This document shows, piece by piece, positions 45,833-54,098 of a DNA stretch of 64,000 nucleotides (positions within the stretch are counted from its first letter, which is position 1; each line of letters opens with the position of its first letter). Below the pieces are notes generated by a model. The model made no database searches, was not told where the DNA came from, and saw only the letters and a program-made list of their open reading frames with translations. The translations under genes and the position numbers were made by a program. The stretch is taken from assembly GCA_963820495.1 (NCBI GenBank), contig CAWGAF010000002.1, forward strand, positions 1-64,000, read 5' to 3'. Origin of the DNA: JBBIPA01 sp963820495 (GTDB taxonomy: Bacteria; Chloroflexota; Dehalococcoidia; GIF9; UBA5629).

Positions 45833-47368
45833 CTAGTGGTATAGCATTTCGTGGTTTGTCTTTTTCAATGAGCCATGGGGCAAAAGTAGGGCAGCTACAG
45901 CGCCAATAAATACCAGAATAGCACTGACGAAATAGTCACTGTTGAAACCCATAACAGCAGCCCTTAGATTGACGAACTGGTAAAGCACATAGATACCTAA
46001 TTGATGGGCAGCCTCCAGAGTATAGCCAGCCTTCATCGCTATTACCTGAATTGAAGAGAGGATACGGAGAGCGTCTACAGAATCAGGAGTCACCAACTGC
46101 GACAATGTGCCCATATGCATCTTGGTAAAATTATCTAACAGGCTGGCGAAGACGGCAGTGCCCAGAGAAGCAAATACCGTCCTCAGTACATTAATGAGTG
46201 AGGAGGCTTGAGCCGTCATTGCTGCAGGGACAGAAGACAAACCATAGGTCATCACAGGCATCATCGCCAAACCTAACCCCATGCCCCGTACAAGCAGAAT
46301 TAGTCGAATTGTATTATCGGATGTAGTTACATCTACTCCTTGCAACCATAGTGTAGCCAATCCGGTAATTACCAGACCGATTACTACTGGCATACGAGGC
46401 CCTACTCTGTCATAAAGGATACCACTTATGGGCATGGTTACCATTGCTCCAATGGCACCTGCTGCCAGGAGAAGGCCCGTTTCAAAAGCAGGAATACCAC
46501 GGAGGTTCTGCATAAACAACGGGAACAGGAAGATCGCAGAAAAAAGTCCAATGGTAGTGATAAAGTTGATTCCCGTTGCCACCGAATAGCCGCGGAACCT
46601 GAAAATACGTAAGTCGAGCATAGGAGTTTTTTCGCCTAATTCTATTCTTATCCAGGTAGCAAGGCATATAATAGCCACAGCAAAAAGCGACAGGATCCGG
46701 ATATCACTCCATCCCCAGCTCGGAGCATAGGTGAGTGCATACAATAGTAAACTAAAACCTGAAGCCGCGAGTAGAAATCCCTTGTAGTCTAGCGATCTCT
46801 CGGACCTGGGAGTATCCTTTATCCACAAGTACCCGATAAAAATGGCGAACAGAACCACTGGTACGTTGACATAGAAACACCAGCGCCAATTCCAATAATC
46901 CACCAGGTATCCCCCAATCGTGGGACCAAGCGCGGGCCCTAGCATTAACGGTATGCCGAAGATAGCCATTGTCGTGCCACGCTGCTCGGGAGAAACACTG
47001 GTAAATAGGAGTGTCATTGCCAGAGGATTAAGCAAACCACCGCTTAATCCCTGGATAACCCGAAAGAAAACGAGGGAATTGGTATTCCATGACATGCCAC
47101 AAAGAATGGAACCCAGGAGAAATCCTACCTGACCGATAAGATAGACACGTTTTATACCAAAGCGCGTGCTTAAGTATGCTGCTGCTGGTGCACTAATTGC
47201 CGTTGCTAGTAAATAAGCTGAGATGACCAGCTGAGCCCTATCGGGAGTTTCGTGGAAAACGGTCATGATATGTGGCAAGGCAACATTGGCAATTGTCTGG
47301 TCCAGAATATCCATAAAGGTGCCGACAATTGTCACCAGCAGAATTTTCCACGGTAGTGACATTGACAT
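45833..47368 (-). CDS. DHA2-family MFS multidrug efflux pump (EmrB/QacA type)
   Basis: A 511-residue major facilitator with about 14 transmembrane segments. FMDILDQTIANVALPHI (about 17-33) is the DHA2 motif D1, RFGIKRVYLIG is motif A and GPALGPTIGGYL (about 145-156) is motif C of antiporters. It probably exports toxic hydrophobic compounds by proton exchange. It is the last gene of the run marR, adaptor, HlyD, EmrB, 11 bases after the HlyD gene. Confidence 0.93.
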   Translation of the reverse strand: MSMSLPWKILLVTIVGTFMDILDQTIANVALPHIMTVFHETPDRAQLVISAYLLATAISAPAAAYLSTRFGIKRVYLIGQVGFLLGSILCGMSWNTNSLVFFRVIQGLSGGLLNPLAMTLLFTSVSPEQRGTTMAIFGIPLMLGPALGPTIGGYLVDYWNWRWCFYVNVPVVLFAIFIGYLWIKDTPRSERSLDYKGFLLAASGFSLLLYALTYAPSWGWSDIRILSLFAVAIICLATWIRIELGEKTPMLDLRIFRFRGYSVATGINFITTIGLFSAIFLFPLFMQNLRGIPAFETGLLLAAGAIGAMVTMPISGILYDRVGPRMPVVIGLVITGLATLWLQGVDVTTSDNTIRLILLVRGMGLGLAMMPVMTYGLSSVPAAMTAQASSLINVLRTVFASLGTAVFASLLDNFTKMHMGTLSQLVTPDSVDALRILSSIQVIAMKAGYTLEAAHQLGIYVLYQFVNLRAAVMGFNSDYFVSAILVFIGAVAALLLPHGSLKKTNHEMLYH

Positions 47369-47379
47369 AGAGCTGACAA

Positions 47380-48090
47380 CTATTGCGTATTGATTTTTAC
47401 TTCCACAGAGGTACCTGGAATAAGTAAAGCGTGTCGATCATTCTGAATGGATATTTTTACCGGCACCACCTGGACGACCTTTATGAAGTTGCCAGATGTA
47501 TTCTGCTGCGGCAACAATGAGAACGTGCCGGCTGTAGCTGGCGCGATGCCCTCCACGGTGCCTTTGAGCGATGCACCACCGAGGCTGTCAACAGTAATCT
47601 CTACTGCCTGTCCTGGCTTTATCCGATTGATCTTGGTCTCGTCGATATTGGCAGAAACCCACACATTGGAGGAGTCGTAAATAGTGATAATGGATTGCCC
47701 AGCGCCAATCACTGCACCTGGATATGTCCAAACAGCAGCCACATACCCCGAGACAGGGGCTTCGATAGCGACGCTACCTATGGGTTCGGACTTGGTTCCC
47801 TGTCGATTGCTAGGGTCAAAAGTACGTGGCTGTCCCACCTCGGCAACAGATTGCCCCTGTCGCACATAGTTTCCCAAATCAGCATTCAGCGTTATTATCT
47901 GGCACGCAGTTTGAGGAGCAACATTTATCAGCGGAGCAGTAATCCGGGCATTATCGGTGTGAATATATTCGATACTCTGGTATCCGAAATACACTCCAAC
48001 AGCGATACCAATGCATACTATAACAAGGGCTACTATAGCAAGTAGCTTACTACGTTTATTCGAAAGAAGTCGGGCTATGTTCGGTGCCAT
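47380..48090 (-). CDS. HlyD/EmrA-like membrane fusion protein
   Basis: A 236-residue membrane fusion protein. One N-terminal transmembrane helix (about 17-37) is followed by the EmrA-like segment EYIHTDNARITAPL. Two lipoyl half-motifs come next, but without the long coiled coil of E. coli EmrA (about 390 residues). The short form suggests no reach to an outer-membrane channel, which fits a monoderm cell. It pairs with the EmrB-type pump downstream. Confidence 0.88.
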   Translation of the reverse strand: MAPNIARLLSNKRSKLLAIVALVIVCIGIAVGVYFGYQSIEYIHTDNARITAPLINVAPQTACQIITLNADLGNYVRQGQSVAEVGQPRTFDPSNRQGTKSEPIGSVAIEAPVSGYVAAVWTYPGAVIGAGQSIITIYDSSNVWVSANIDETKINRIKPGQAVEITVDSLGGASLKGTVEGIAPATAGTFSLLPQQNTSGNFIKVVQVVPVKISIQNDRHALLIPGTSVEVKINTQ

Positions 48091-48162
48091 CTGGCAATCA
48101 CCTCCGTCCTGTTCATCGTTTTTCTCGATTCAAAATAATGCATTGAGCGTAACTGTCCTAGC

Positions 48163-49779
48163 TCATCGGTGCAACGTCTGCACCAGCACCCTGTCTCCAT
48201 CATGTAATCCCGAGATGACTTCAACATAATCGTCATTCTCCAAACCTAAAGTGATACTTCTTTTTTCAATCAATCCACTTCTCTCATCGGTAACGACATT
48301 TACCCAGTAGCTACCAGGCAAGCCCTGAACTGCGTTATTAGGAATAAGCAGGACATTGTCACGTTCCCCTACGAAGATAGATGCCGTGGTAGATAAGCCT
48401 CGTTGTAGCGGTTTATAAGGTGGGTCGAGGCGTATCTGCACCAGGTAACTAGCAGTACCTGAAGTAAGATTGCCATACGGTGAAACAAAAATGATTTTAC
48501 CAGTGAATTTATCATTGGGCAGAACATCGACATATATATCCGCATCCTTCTTATCAACAATTCTGCTCATATCCACTTCATCCACTGTGCCATCAAATTC
48601 GATGTTGGTAGTATCTACCAGTTCTGCGATAGTCTTAGAAGTGTAATCCACCGCCGATAGCTGGTCATTTTCTTTCACCGGCACATCAACCACAATACCA
48701 TCGAAAGGAGCTATAAGTTCTGTCTTCATAAGCTCAACCTTGGCGCTTTCCAGCGCCTTGTCAGCCTTCTGGACGTTAAGATTATTCATTCTGAATAACT
48801 TCAGGTTAAGGCCTTGTTTAAAGAGCAGCTCACTCTTTTCAAGTATCATATTACTCAAATCCAGGTCATGCTGGGCCATACGTAACATTTCAGCAACCTT
48901 CACGGCATCATAGTTATCTTGTTGTGTCAACTTCTGCACTTCTTCCAACGATTCTTTTGCCTGCTTTAATGTGTCCAGAGAAGTCGATGTATCGGGAAAT
49001 GGAGGCGCGTAGCTTTTTACCATGCCAGCAACCCCTTCAACAATCCGTTGTGTTTCTTCTAGCTTTTCACGAAGTGTTGTCAGCGCGGTAGATGCCTCAG
49101 CGTATTGGCCTCTTTCAAGCAACACTTGCACACCTAACGGTGCACCATCATTCTGTTCCAATAAATTGATGTCAGTCTCCAGAAGGCTAATAGCCCGGAA
49201 TATATCAGGGTAATCTTCACTACTAAGCCCTTCCGGAGGTTGCAATAAGGTATAACTCGCTTTCAAATCATGAGAGGCTAGACGCAGTTCGGTCATTACT
49301 GCTGTGTAATCGGCCAAACTTAGCAGGCCTTGAGCTCGTTGTACTTCATCGAGAGCCTGCTCTACACCAAGAATGGTGCTGGTAGAAGGATAGTAATTGG
49401 GCACACCTAGTATAGACCCATGCACCTTTTCCACAATTTCGTTGAGAGCTAATTCAACATTATATTGAGCCTGAGCTACTGCCAGCGTCTGTGCGGTATC
49501 ATCGAGCTTGGCTAACAACGTACCGGCTTTTACTTTGCTACCATTGGTCACAAAAATCTTCTTAATTGTACCCGCTGTTCCAAAATGGAGCTTCACTTCC
49601 CGCGGCATCTCCAATTTCCCCCTGATGTTCACACTCGAGACGATGGTTCCCTCCTTCACGACAGCTATAGCTTTGCCATTAATTGAATTATTCTGGCAGG
49701 AAAGAAATAAAATGGCCATGAGACTGATTACGATAATCATGAAACGTAAAGCTTTGTATGTAATTGCTCTCGTATTCAC
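48163..49779 (-). CDS. Efflux-system adaptor lipoprotein with coiled-coil hairpin
   Basis: A 538-residue RND/MacA-type adaptor. The start is taken as GTG 49779, nine bases after GGAGGG, which lies inside the last codons of marR; a GTG at 49797 lacks a site. The signal peptide ends in a lipobox FLSC (C28). Lipoyl halves flank a long helical region (about 100-360) that is far larger than in typical adaptors. LRPGSYWVNV-like C-terminal beta domains follow. It may be a second adaptor for the EmrB pump or for a pump encoded elsewhere. Confidence 0.82.
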   Translation of the reverse strand: MNTRAITYKALRFMIIVISLMAILFLSCQNNSINGKAIAVVKEGTIVSSVNIRGKLEMPREVKLHFGTAGTIKKIFVTNGSKVKAGTLLAKLDDTAQTLAVAQAQYNVELALNEIVEKVHGSILGVPNYYPSTSTILGVEQALDEVQRAQGLLSLADYTAVMTELRLASHDLKASYTLLQPPEGLSSEDYPDIFRAISLLETDINLLEQNDGAPLGVQVLLERGQYAEASTALTTLREKLEETQRIVEGVAGMVKSYAPPFPDTSTSLDTLKQAKESLEEVQKLTQQDNYDAVKVAEMLRMAQHDLDLSNMILEKSELLFKQGLNLKLFRMNNLNVQKADKALESAKVELMKTELIAPFDGIVVDVPVKENDQLSAVDYTSKTIAELVDTTNIEFDGTVDEVDMSRIVDKKDADIYVDVLPNDKFTGKIIFVSPYGNLTSGTASYLVQIRLDPPYKPLQRGLSTTASIFVGERDNVLLIPNNAVQGLPGSYWVNVVTDERSGLIEKRSITLGLENDDYVEVISGLHDGDRVLVQTLHR

Positions 49780-49786
49780 AATAGCA

Positions 49787-50257
49787 TTACCCTCCACTAT
49801 TTTCTAATTTCGATGCTATATCTCTCATCTTGGCAAAAAAAAGAGAAAGTTCCTCTATCTCTCGCTCATCAAGACAGGTTAACCGCCTTTTGATTTTGCT
49901 CTTTATGAGTTTCCGGCACTGCTTCAATATGCCTTCACCACTTGGAGTTAACGATATATAAGTTACTCTTCTATCATTTATATCTGGTTGTTTTTTTACC
50001 AAGCCAGCATTGGCTAGCTCTTTAATAAGACGAGTCATCTGTGGTTTAAGTATCAGAAATCTTTTAGCAAGTTCAGATGCAGGCAGTCTCTCCTTTTTAA
50101 TCATCCACATGATAACAAGATGAAACCGCGTCAACTTAATTTTGTCGTGCACGCTTCGAAGATCCACCTTAAGCAGCTTCTTGTGAAAAACAGGAAAAAT
50201 ATAGAATAGATTTTCTATAATGGCATCAATTGTCTTTGGGTCTTTTGGACTCATCAT
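49787..50257 (-). CDS. MarR-family transcriptional regulator
   Basis: A 156-residue winged-helix repressor. The recognition region is LAKRFLILKPQMTRLIKELANAGLV-like (about 62-86), followed by the wing with DINDRRVTYISLT (about 95-107). It heads the efflux operon, seven bases before the adaptor gene. Its promoter at 50290-50318 has a GTTAAC-TTT-GTTAAC site directly after the -10, the likely autoregulatory operator. The inducer is unknown. Confidence 0.92.
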   Translation of the reverse strand: MMSPKDPKTIDAIIENLFYIFPVFHKKLLKVDLRSVHDKIKLTRFHLVIMWMIKKERLPASELAKRFLILKPQMTRLIKELANAGLVKKQPDINDRRVTYISLTPSGEGILKQCRKLIKSKIKRRLTCLDEREIEELSLFFAKMRDIASKLENSGG

Positions 50258-50272
50258 CTCAGGTAATAAGAT

Positions 50273-50318
50273 GGTTAACTTTGTTAACTATTTTATAAGG
50301 TCTCCTTTTTTGCGTCAA
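50273..50318 (-). promoter_or_regulatory. Promoter and operator of the marR-efflux operon
   Basis: On the minus strand: TTGACG (50313-50318), a 17-base spacer and TAAAAT (50290-50295). Just downstream, over the expected start of transcription, lie two GTTAAC palindromes (50274-50279 and 50283-50288) three bases apart, forming a larger inverted repeat. This is the standard layout of a MarR-type autorepression site. The -35 lies within sequence left by an IS110-type element. Confidence 0.7.
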
Positions 50319-50487
50319 GGTCTACTGTCATGAGATGGTCTATCGCGGCAAGAACCATAAACAGGCTATGGGAGTGGGGATGAGCCATCTTGGAGCCAGG
50401 GTACTGGCAGTGCTCAAGGAGGATAGACCATATGAGATGAGAAATCCTGAGAGTAAGTCATTAGCAAGGATGAAGCTAGGAGCCTAA
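50314..50487 (+). pseudogene. IS110-family transposase C-terminal remnant
   Basis: An open frame without a start, reading VYRGKNHKQAMGVGMSHLGARVLAVLKEDRP in two overlapping parts and ending in TAA at 50485-50487. It looks like the C-terminus of an IS110/IS116-type transposase. The rest of the element is gone. Its upstream end coincides with the marR promoter. Confidence 0.5.
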
Positions 50488-50852
50488 TTCTCCACAGATA
50501 TCAGGTGCCACAAGAAATAAGGTGAGAGAGATGTCGGCGCAAATCCGTTAAAGTGCGTAGAAACGATTGGGAGATGGCGACTTACATTACGAATGAGTCA
50601 GCTATTGCTCCTCAGCCTGTAGAAGTCATGGCCATCCACCGAAGGCAAATTTAACTCAGATAAATAGGGAGGTTAAATAAATAATAACTTTTGACAATTA
50701 TTAGGAAATCTGATCGTTTAGCATCACCATATATATTGATGTTGCAATAATGAAAAACGAAGAGGAAATTTTTTCACAGGCAAGGGATTGAAGGGGACTT
50801 AGACTTTATAACTACCAAAATTAATTATATACTTAATGGATGGAGGATTAAT
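50488..50852. other. Spacer with no recognised feature
   Basis: Between the IS110 remnant and the SWIM gene. A TTGACA occurs at 50691-50696 but has no matching -10 at a usual distance. No gene or stable RNA is recognised; part may be non-coding sequence of the decayed element. Confidence 0.35.
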
Positions 50853-51110
50853 ATGCAGTCAAGTCTAATCGGGAAGATTGAAAAAGCCAAACGCTATGCT
50901 GAAGAACCGGAACGCGTTACCTTTCTAGATTTCGCCACCGATTTCCGCGGCGAAAACAATACCTACAAAGTTAGTTATAAATCTGGCGAATGGCATTGCA
51001 CCTGTCCATTCTTCTCTCAGAGAGGGGTATGCAGCCACACCATGGCATTACAACGGCTATTAGGCAGCATGTTGCCCAGAGAAGCCCTTACCTCTCCGAT
51101 AGCCGATTAG
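50853..51110 (+). CDS. Small SWIM zinc-finger protein
   Basis: An 85-residue protein consisting almost entirely of a SWIM domain. The ligands C49, C51, C60 and H62 give the CxC-x8-CxH pattern in WHCTCPFFSQRGVCSH. SWIM domains bind DNA or proteins and occur in helicases and transposases. A clear GGAGG site precedes the ATG. It stands alone and is convergent with folC. Confidence 0.88.
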   Translation: MQSSLIGKIEKAKRYAEEPERVTFLDFATDFRGENNTYKVSYKSGEWHCTCPFFSQRGVCSHTMALQRLLGSMLPREALTSPIAD

Positions 51111-51140
51111 TTTTCCGAATTTTTATCTCAATGCCTGGAG

Positions 51141-52463
51141 TTACTTAATCCTGGCGTTGTAGTCTATTGCCTCTGCCGCCACAAAGAGTGAACCAGTTAC
51201 CAGAATCAAGTCTGTTTTTCCCGCCGTAGATAGTGCCTGAGATAGGGCTTCAGCAATGTTTTTGGTTATTCGTACTTCTATTCCCTGTTCGGCAAACTCC
51301 GTAGCTATTATGGGAATTTTGGCTGCTCTGGGATGGGTAGAGCTGGTTACAATAATATGAGGAGTAAAAGATGCCAGTTCTTGCGCCATGCCGGGGATAT
51401 CCTTATCACATGAGGTGCCAAATATAATGAAACATTTATCATACTTAAAGTATTTCTTTACTGCTTCGATTAGCTTGTTCACGGAATAGGCGTTGTGAGC
51501 GCCGTCGACTACCACTATAGGCTGATGCCTTAAAATCTGCAGCCTGCCTGGCCAGTTCACCTGGCTAAGCCCCTGTACTATAGCCTCTTTGGGAATCTTT
51601 GCCCCGAGATGGTTCAAAGTTTCCAGGGCAGCTACAGCGGCCGCGGCATTTTCCAACTGATAGTCACCAATCAGGGGGATAGTGATATTATATTTTGATG
51701 CCAGACCTCTGACCATCAATGTTTGCTGTGACAGGTCCCCGCCTGTCCTTTTCCAGGTAATGTCTTTGCCAACCTGTATTAGCCTGGCTCCCTGCTGTCG
51801 GCAGGTCTGCTGGATTATTTCTACTGCTTCTTCTGGCTGCGGGAAATTGACTACAATAGAACCTGTCTTGATAATGCCGGCTTTCTCGGCAGCTATTTTG
51901 GCTACAGTGTTGCCTAAGACTTCAGTATGGTCAAGGCTGATGGAGGTAATGATGCAGACATTGCCTCGGGCGACATTGGTAGCATCGAGCCTGCCTCCCA
52001 GTCCCACCTCCAGCACCTGGAAATCCACATGGTTCTTCTTAAAATAAGCGAAGACAACTGCGGTTAATATCTCAAAGGTGGTTAGCTGACCATAGGCTGC
52101 TTCTCTGTTTACCTTTTCCACAATCGGTTGGAGCTCAGTTACTATGGAGGCGAATTCAGCTTCAGAGATTAGGATATTGTCGATTCTGGCGCGTTCTCTT
52201 ATGGTGAAGAGGTGTGGGGAAGTAAATAGCCCGGTCTTGTAGCCAGCGGTGATTAATGCCTGTGCAATCATGGCTGCTGTGCTGCCCTTGCCCTTGGTGC
52301 CGGCTATGTGTATCGTCCTGGTACCGAGGTGAGGATTACCTAACGGCTGCAGCAGTTTCTCCATTCGCCTCAGGTCATAATTCGCTGACGTATAAGCAAT
52401 GCCCGGTGTCTTCTCATAATCGGTAAAACTTAAAACATAGGCTTCAGCCTGGCGGTAGTCCAT
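51141..52463 (-). CDS. folC: Dihydrofolate/folylpolyglutamate synthase
   Basis: A 440-residue Mur-ligase-like enzyme that adds glutamate to dihydropteroate and folates. The P-loop is GTKGKGSTAAM (about 55-65); LGGRLDATN (about 155-163) and DGAHN (about 314-318) are family motifs. An extended -10 box ends eight bases before the ATG, so the mRNA is probably leaderless. It complements the pabBAC genes at 28.4-31.3 kb. Confidence 0.94.
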   Translation of the reverse strand: MDYRQAEAYVLSFTDYEKTPGIAYTSANYDLRRMEKLLQPLGNPHLGTRTIHIAGTKGKGSTAAMIAQALITAGYKTGLFTSPHLFTIRERARIDNILISEAEFASIVTELQPIVEKVNREAAYGQLTTFEILTAVVFAYFKKNHVDFQVLEVGLGGRLDATNVARGNVCIITSISLDHTEVLGNTVAKIAAEKAGIIKTGSIVVNFPQPEEAVEIIQQTCRQQGARLIQVGKDITWKRTGGDLSQQTLMVRGLASKYNITIPLIGDYQLENAAAAVAALETLNHLGAKIPKEAIVQGLSQVNWPGRLQILRHQPIVVVDGAHNAYSVNKLIEAVKKYFKYDKCFIIFGTSCDKDIPGMAQELASFTPHIIVTSSTHPRAAKIPIIATEFAEQGIEVRITKNIAEALSQALSTAGKTDLILVTGSLFVAAEAIDYNARIK

Positions 52464-52471
52464 AGGCGTCT

Positions 52472-52480
52472 ATTATAGCA
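52472..52480 (-). promoter_or_regulatory. folC: Extended -10 promoter of folC, leaderless
   Basis: On the minus strand TGCTATAAT (52472-52480) is a full extended -10. Only eight bases separate it from the folC ATG, so transcription would start at or next to the start codon. No Shine-Dalgarno is present. Confidence 0.6.
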
Positions 52481-52622
52481 TGAGAGAAATAGTAGCTGGC
52501 AGTGAATAACTAACTATATCTCTAAACATGGTGATGAACTTTTTAGTCCTCACCTTAAGAACTAGTAAATTCCCAATCCATGACCTCTCTTTGAGTATGT
52601 GCTTCTTGATTAATTCAATGGT

Positions 52623-52844
52623 GTGGGGGATAATGGCTTTCAATTTTATTCTTATGCCTTCTACTCTCTTGAGAGGATTTTTCCAAGGAAACCTTGTGAT
52701 GCCAACGCCATGGCACAACAGTGGTATACCTCCCCAGGTCACCATGACAACATGCTCAACGCCGCATATACTATATCAGGAATGGGCATTGTGATAGATG
52801 GCGGTGGTAAGATATGGGCTTGCCAGATGTTCGCTGGCCCATAG
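52623..52844 (+). pseudogene. CAP/SCP-domain protein remnant
   Basis: The frame ends in ANAMAQQWYTSPGHHDNML, then YTISGMGIVIDGGGKIWACQMFAGP in two parts, and a stop. This is the C-terminal half of a CAP (cysteine-rich secretory protein/SCP) domain, whose hallmark is W-x-x-SPGHxxNML. An upstream GDN may be the GEN motif. The N-terminal half and a start codon are missing, and surrounding frames are broken. Confidence 0.55.
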
Positions 52845-52987
52845 TTTATATTCGGGTTTGCCGTTTGTGGATTGACTGAATCCGGGTGTTGGAAACTGGA
52901 CTTCAGTTTGTTATTGCCAGACTTCAAACGAGCTGTGTTAGCTGGTTTTGTAGTCTTTCCTGTGCCATAAATTAGAACAGCAAAAGC

Positions 52988-53016
52988 TTGGATACCTTGG
53001 CCTCATGAGCTATAAT
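52988..53016 (+). promoter_or_regulatory. pyrF: Promoter of pyrF, leaderless
   Basis: TTGGAT (52988-52993), a 17-base spacer and consensus TATAAT (53011-53016). The ATG at 53024 is eight bases after the -10, at the expected transcription start. The alternative ATG at 53015 lies inside the -10 and cannot be used. Confidence 0.65.
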
Positions 53017-53023
53017 GCAAGTT

Positions 53024-53833
53024 ATGAAATTTGTGGATAAGCTGCTGGCTGCCAGCCGTAAAAACAAAAGTCTGCTCTGTGTAGGGCTTGACCCCGACCC
53101 CACCCTGATGCCTAAGATGAGCATTGCCGAGTTCAACAAGGCTATCATTGAGGCTACCAGCGATGTGGTATGTGCCTATAAGCCAAATCTCGCTTTCTAT
53201 GAGGCTCTGGGCATAGAGGGGCTTAAAGCTCTGCAAGAGACCATTGAATGTATACCTGACCATATTCCCATAATCGGTGATGCTAAACGTGGTGACATCG
53301 GCAACACAGCTAAAGCCTATGCCAAAGGGCTTTTTGATTCCTTTGGCTTTGATGCCGCTACAGTAAACCCTTATCTGGGTTTTGACTCCATTGAGCCGTT
53401 TATTAAGTATGAGGATAAAGGTGTCTTCATCCTGTGCCGAACTTCAAATCCAGGGGCGAGTGACTTCCAGAATTTTGCCGATGCTAGTGGCAGGCATTTG
53501 TATGAAACGGTAGCTCGAAAAGCCAGTGAATGGAATGTTCATGGCAACATCGGCCTGGTAGTTGGTGCTACTTACCCGCAGGAATTGAAAGAAATTCGTA
53601 AATTATGTCCCGATATGCCACTGCTTATTCCTGGCATTGGAGCTCAGGGAGGTGACCTGGCTCTGGCGGTGAAAGACGGAGTCGATGCTCATGGAGAGAA
53701 AGCAATTATAAATGTTTCCCGGCAGGTACTCTATGCTTCTGCGGGCAAAGATTTTGCCGAGGCAGCCTTGCGTACTGCCCGTGATGTGCGGGACAGGATT
53801 AATGAGGTGGTCAGGCAAATTAAGGCTGATTAG
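53024..53833 (+). CDS. pyrF: Orotidine 5'-phosphate decarboxylase
   Basis: A 269-residue enzyme for the last step of UMP synthesis. It belongs to the longer type 2 (PyrF subfamily 2) group, with LLCVGLDPDP near the N-terminus, the catalytic DAKRGDIGNTA motif and LIPGIGAQGGD near the phosphate-binding end. The start is set at 53024 because the earlier ATG overlaps the -10. The DUF951 gene follows 10 bases after the stop. Confidence 0.94.
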   Translation: MKFVDKLLAASRKNKSLLCVGLDPDPTLMPKMSIAEFNKAIIEATSDVVCAYKPNLAFYEALGIEGLKALQETIECIPDHIPIIGDAKRGDIGNTAKAYAKGLFDSFGFDAATVNPYLGFDSIEPFIKYEDKGVFILCRTSNPGASDFQNFADASGRHLYETVARKASEWNVHGNIGLVVGATYPQELKEIRKLCPDMPLLIPGIGAQGGDLALAVKDGVDAHGEKAIINVSRQVLYASAGKDFAEAALRTARDVRDRINEVVRQIKAD

Positions 53834-53843
53834 GAAACACGAT

Positions 53844-54071
53844 ATGGACATAAAACTTGGCGATATAGTCCGCCTGCGGAAGAAACATCCCTGCGGCAGC
53901 GATGAATGGCAGGTAGAAAGACTTGGTATTGACATCAGGATAAGGTGCCTTGGCTGCCAGAGGCGGGTACTTGAGGAAAGAGCTATTCTGGAACGCAAGA
54001 TAAAAGCTCTGGTTTTACGGATTAATCCAGAAAGTGATTCTGATGAGGCAAGACCTCTGGATGAAAATTAA
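53844..54071 (+). CDS. DUF951 family small zinc protein
   Basis: A 75-residue protein from ATG 53844 with AGGAAA eight bases upstream; the longer open frame into pyrF is not used. The pattern LGDIVRLRKKHPCGSDEW and RCLGCQRRV supplies three cysteines (one in PCG, two in CLGC), typical of DUF951, which also has an SH3-like beta fold. Function unknown. Families of this type often accompany translation or DNA genes. Here it lies between pyrF and dinB. Confidence 0.85.
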   Translation: MDIKLGDIVRLRKKHPCGSDEWQVERLGIDIRIRCLGCQRRVLEERAILERKIKALVLRINPESDSDEARPLDEN

Positions 54072-54098
54072 TTTAACCCTAGTCTAAAAGACCAAGCT

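Noticed and set aside
45606..45909. Two plus-strand open frames before the EmrB gene
   Set aside because: They overlap each other and the efflux gene end, lack ribosome sites and show no family likeness.
50488..50640. Possible group II intron or structured RNA after the IS110 remnant
   Set aside because: No GTGYG start, domain V or other hallmark could be found by eye.
50691..50696. TTGACA as promoter of the SWIM gene
   Set aside because: No -10 element at 16-18 bases downstream.
52473..52745. Minus-strand 90-codon frame upstream of folC
   Set aside because: It overlaps the folC promoter and the CAP remnant on the other strand; composition is basic and unfamiliar, with no ribosome site.
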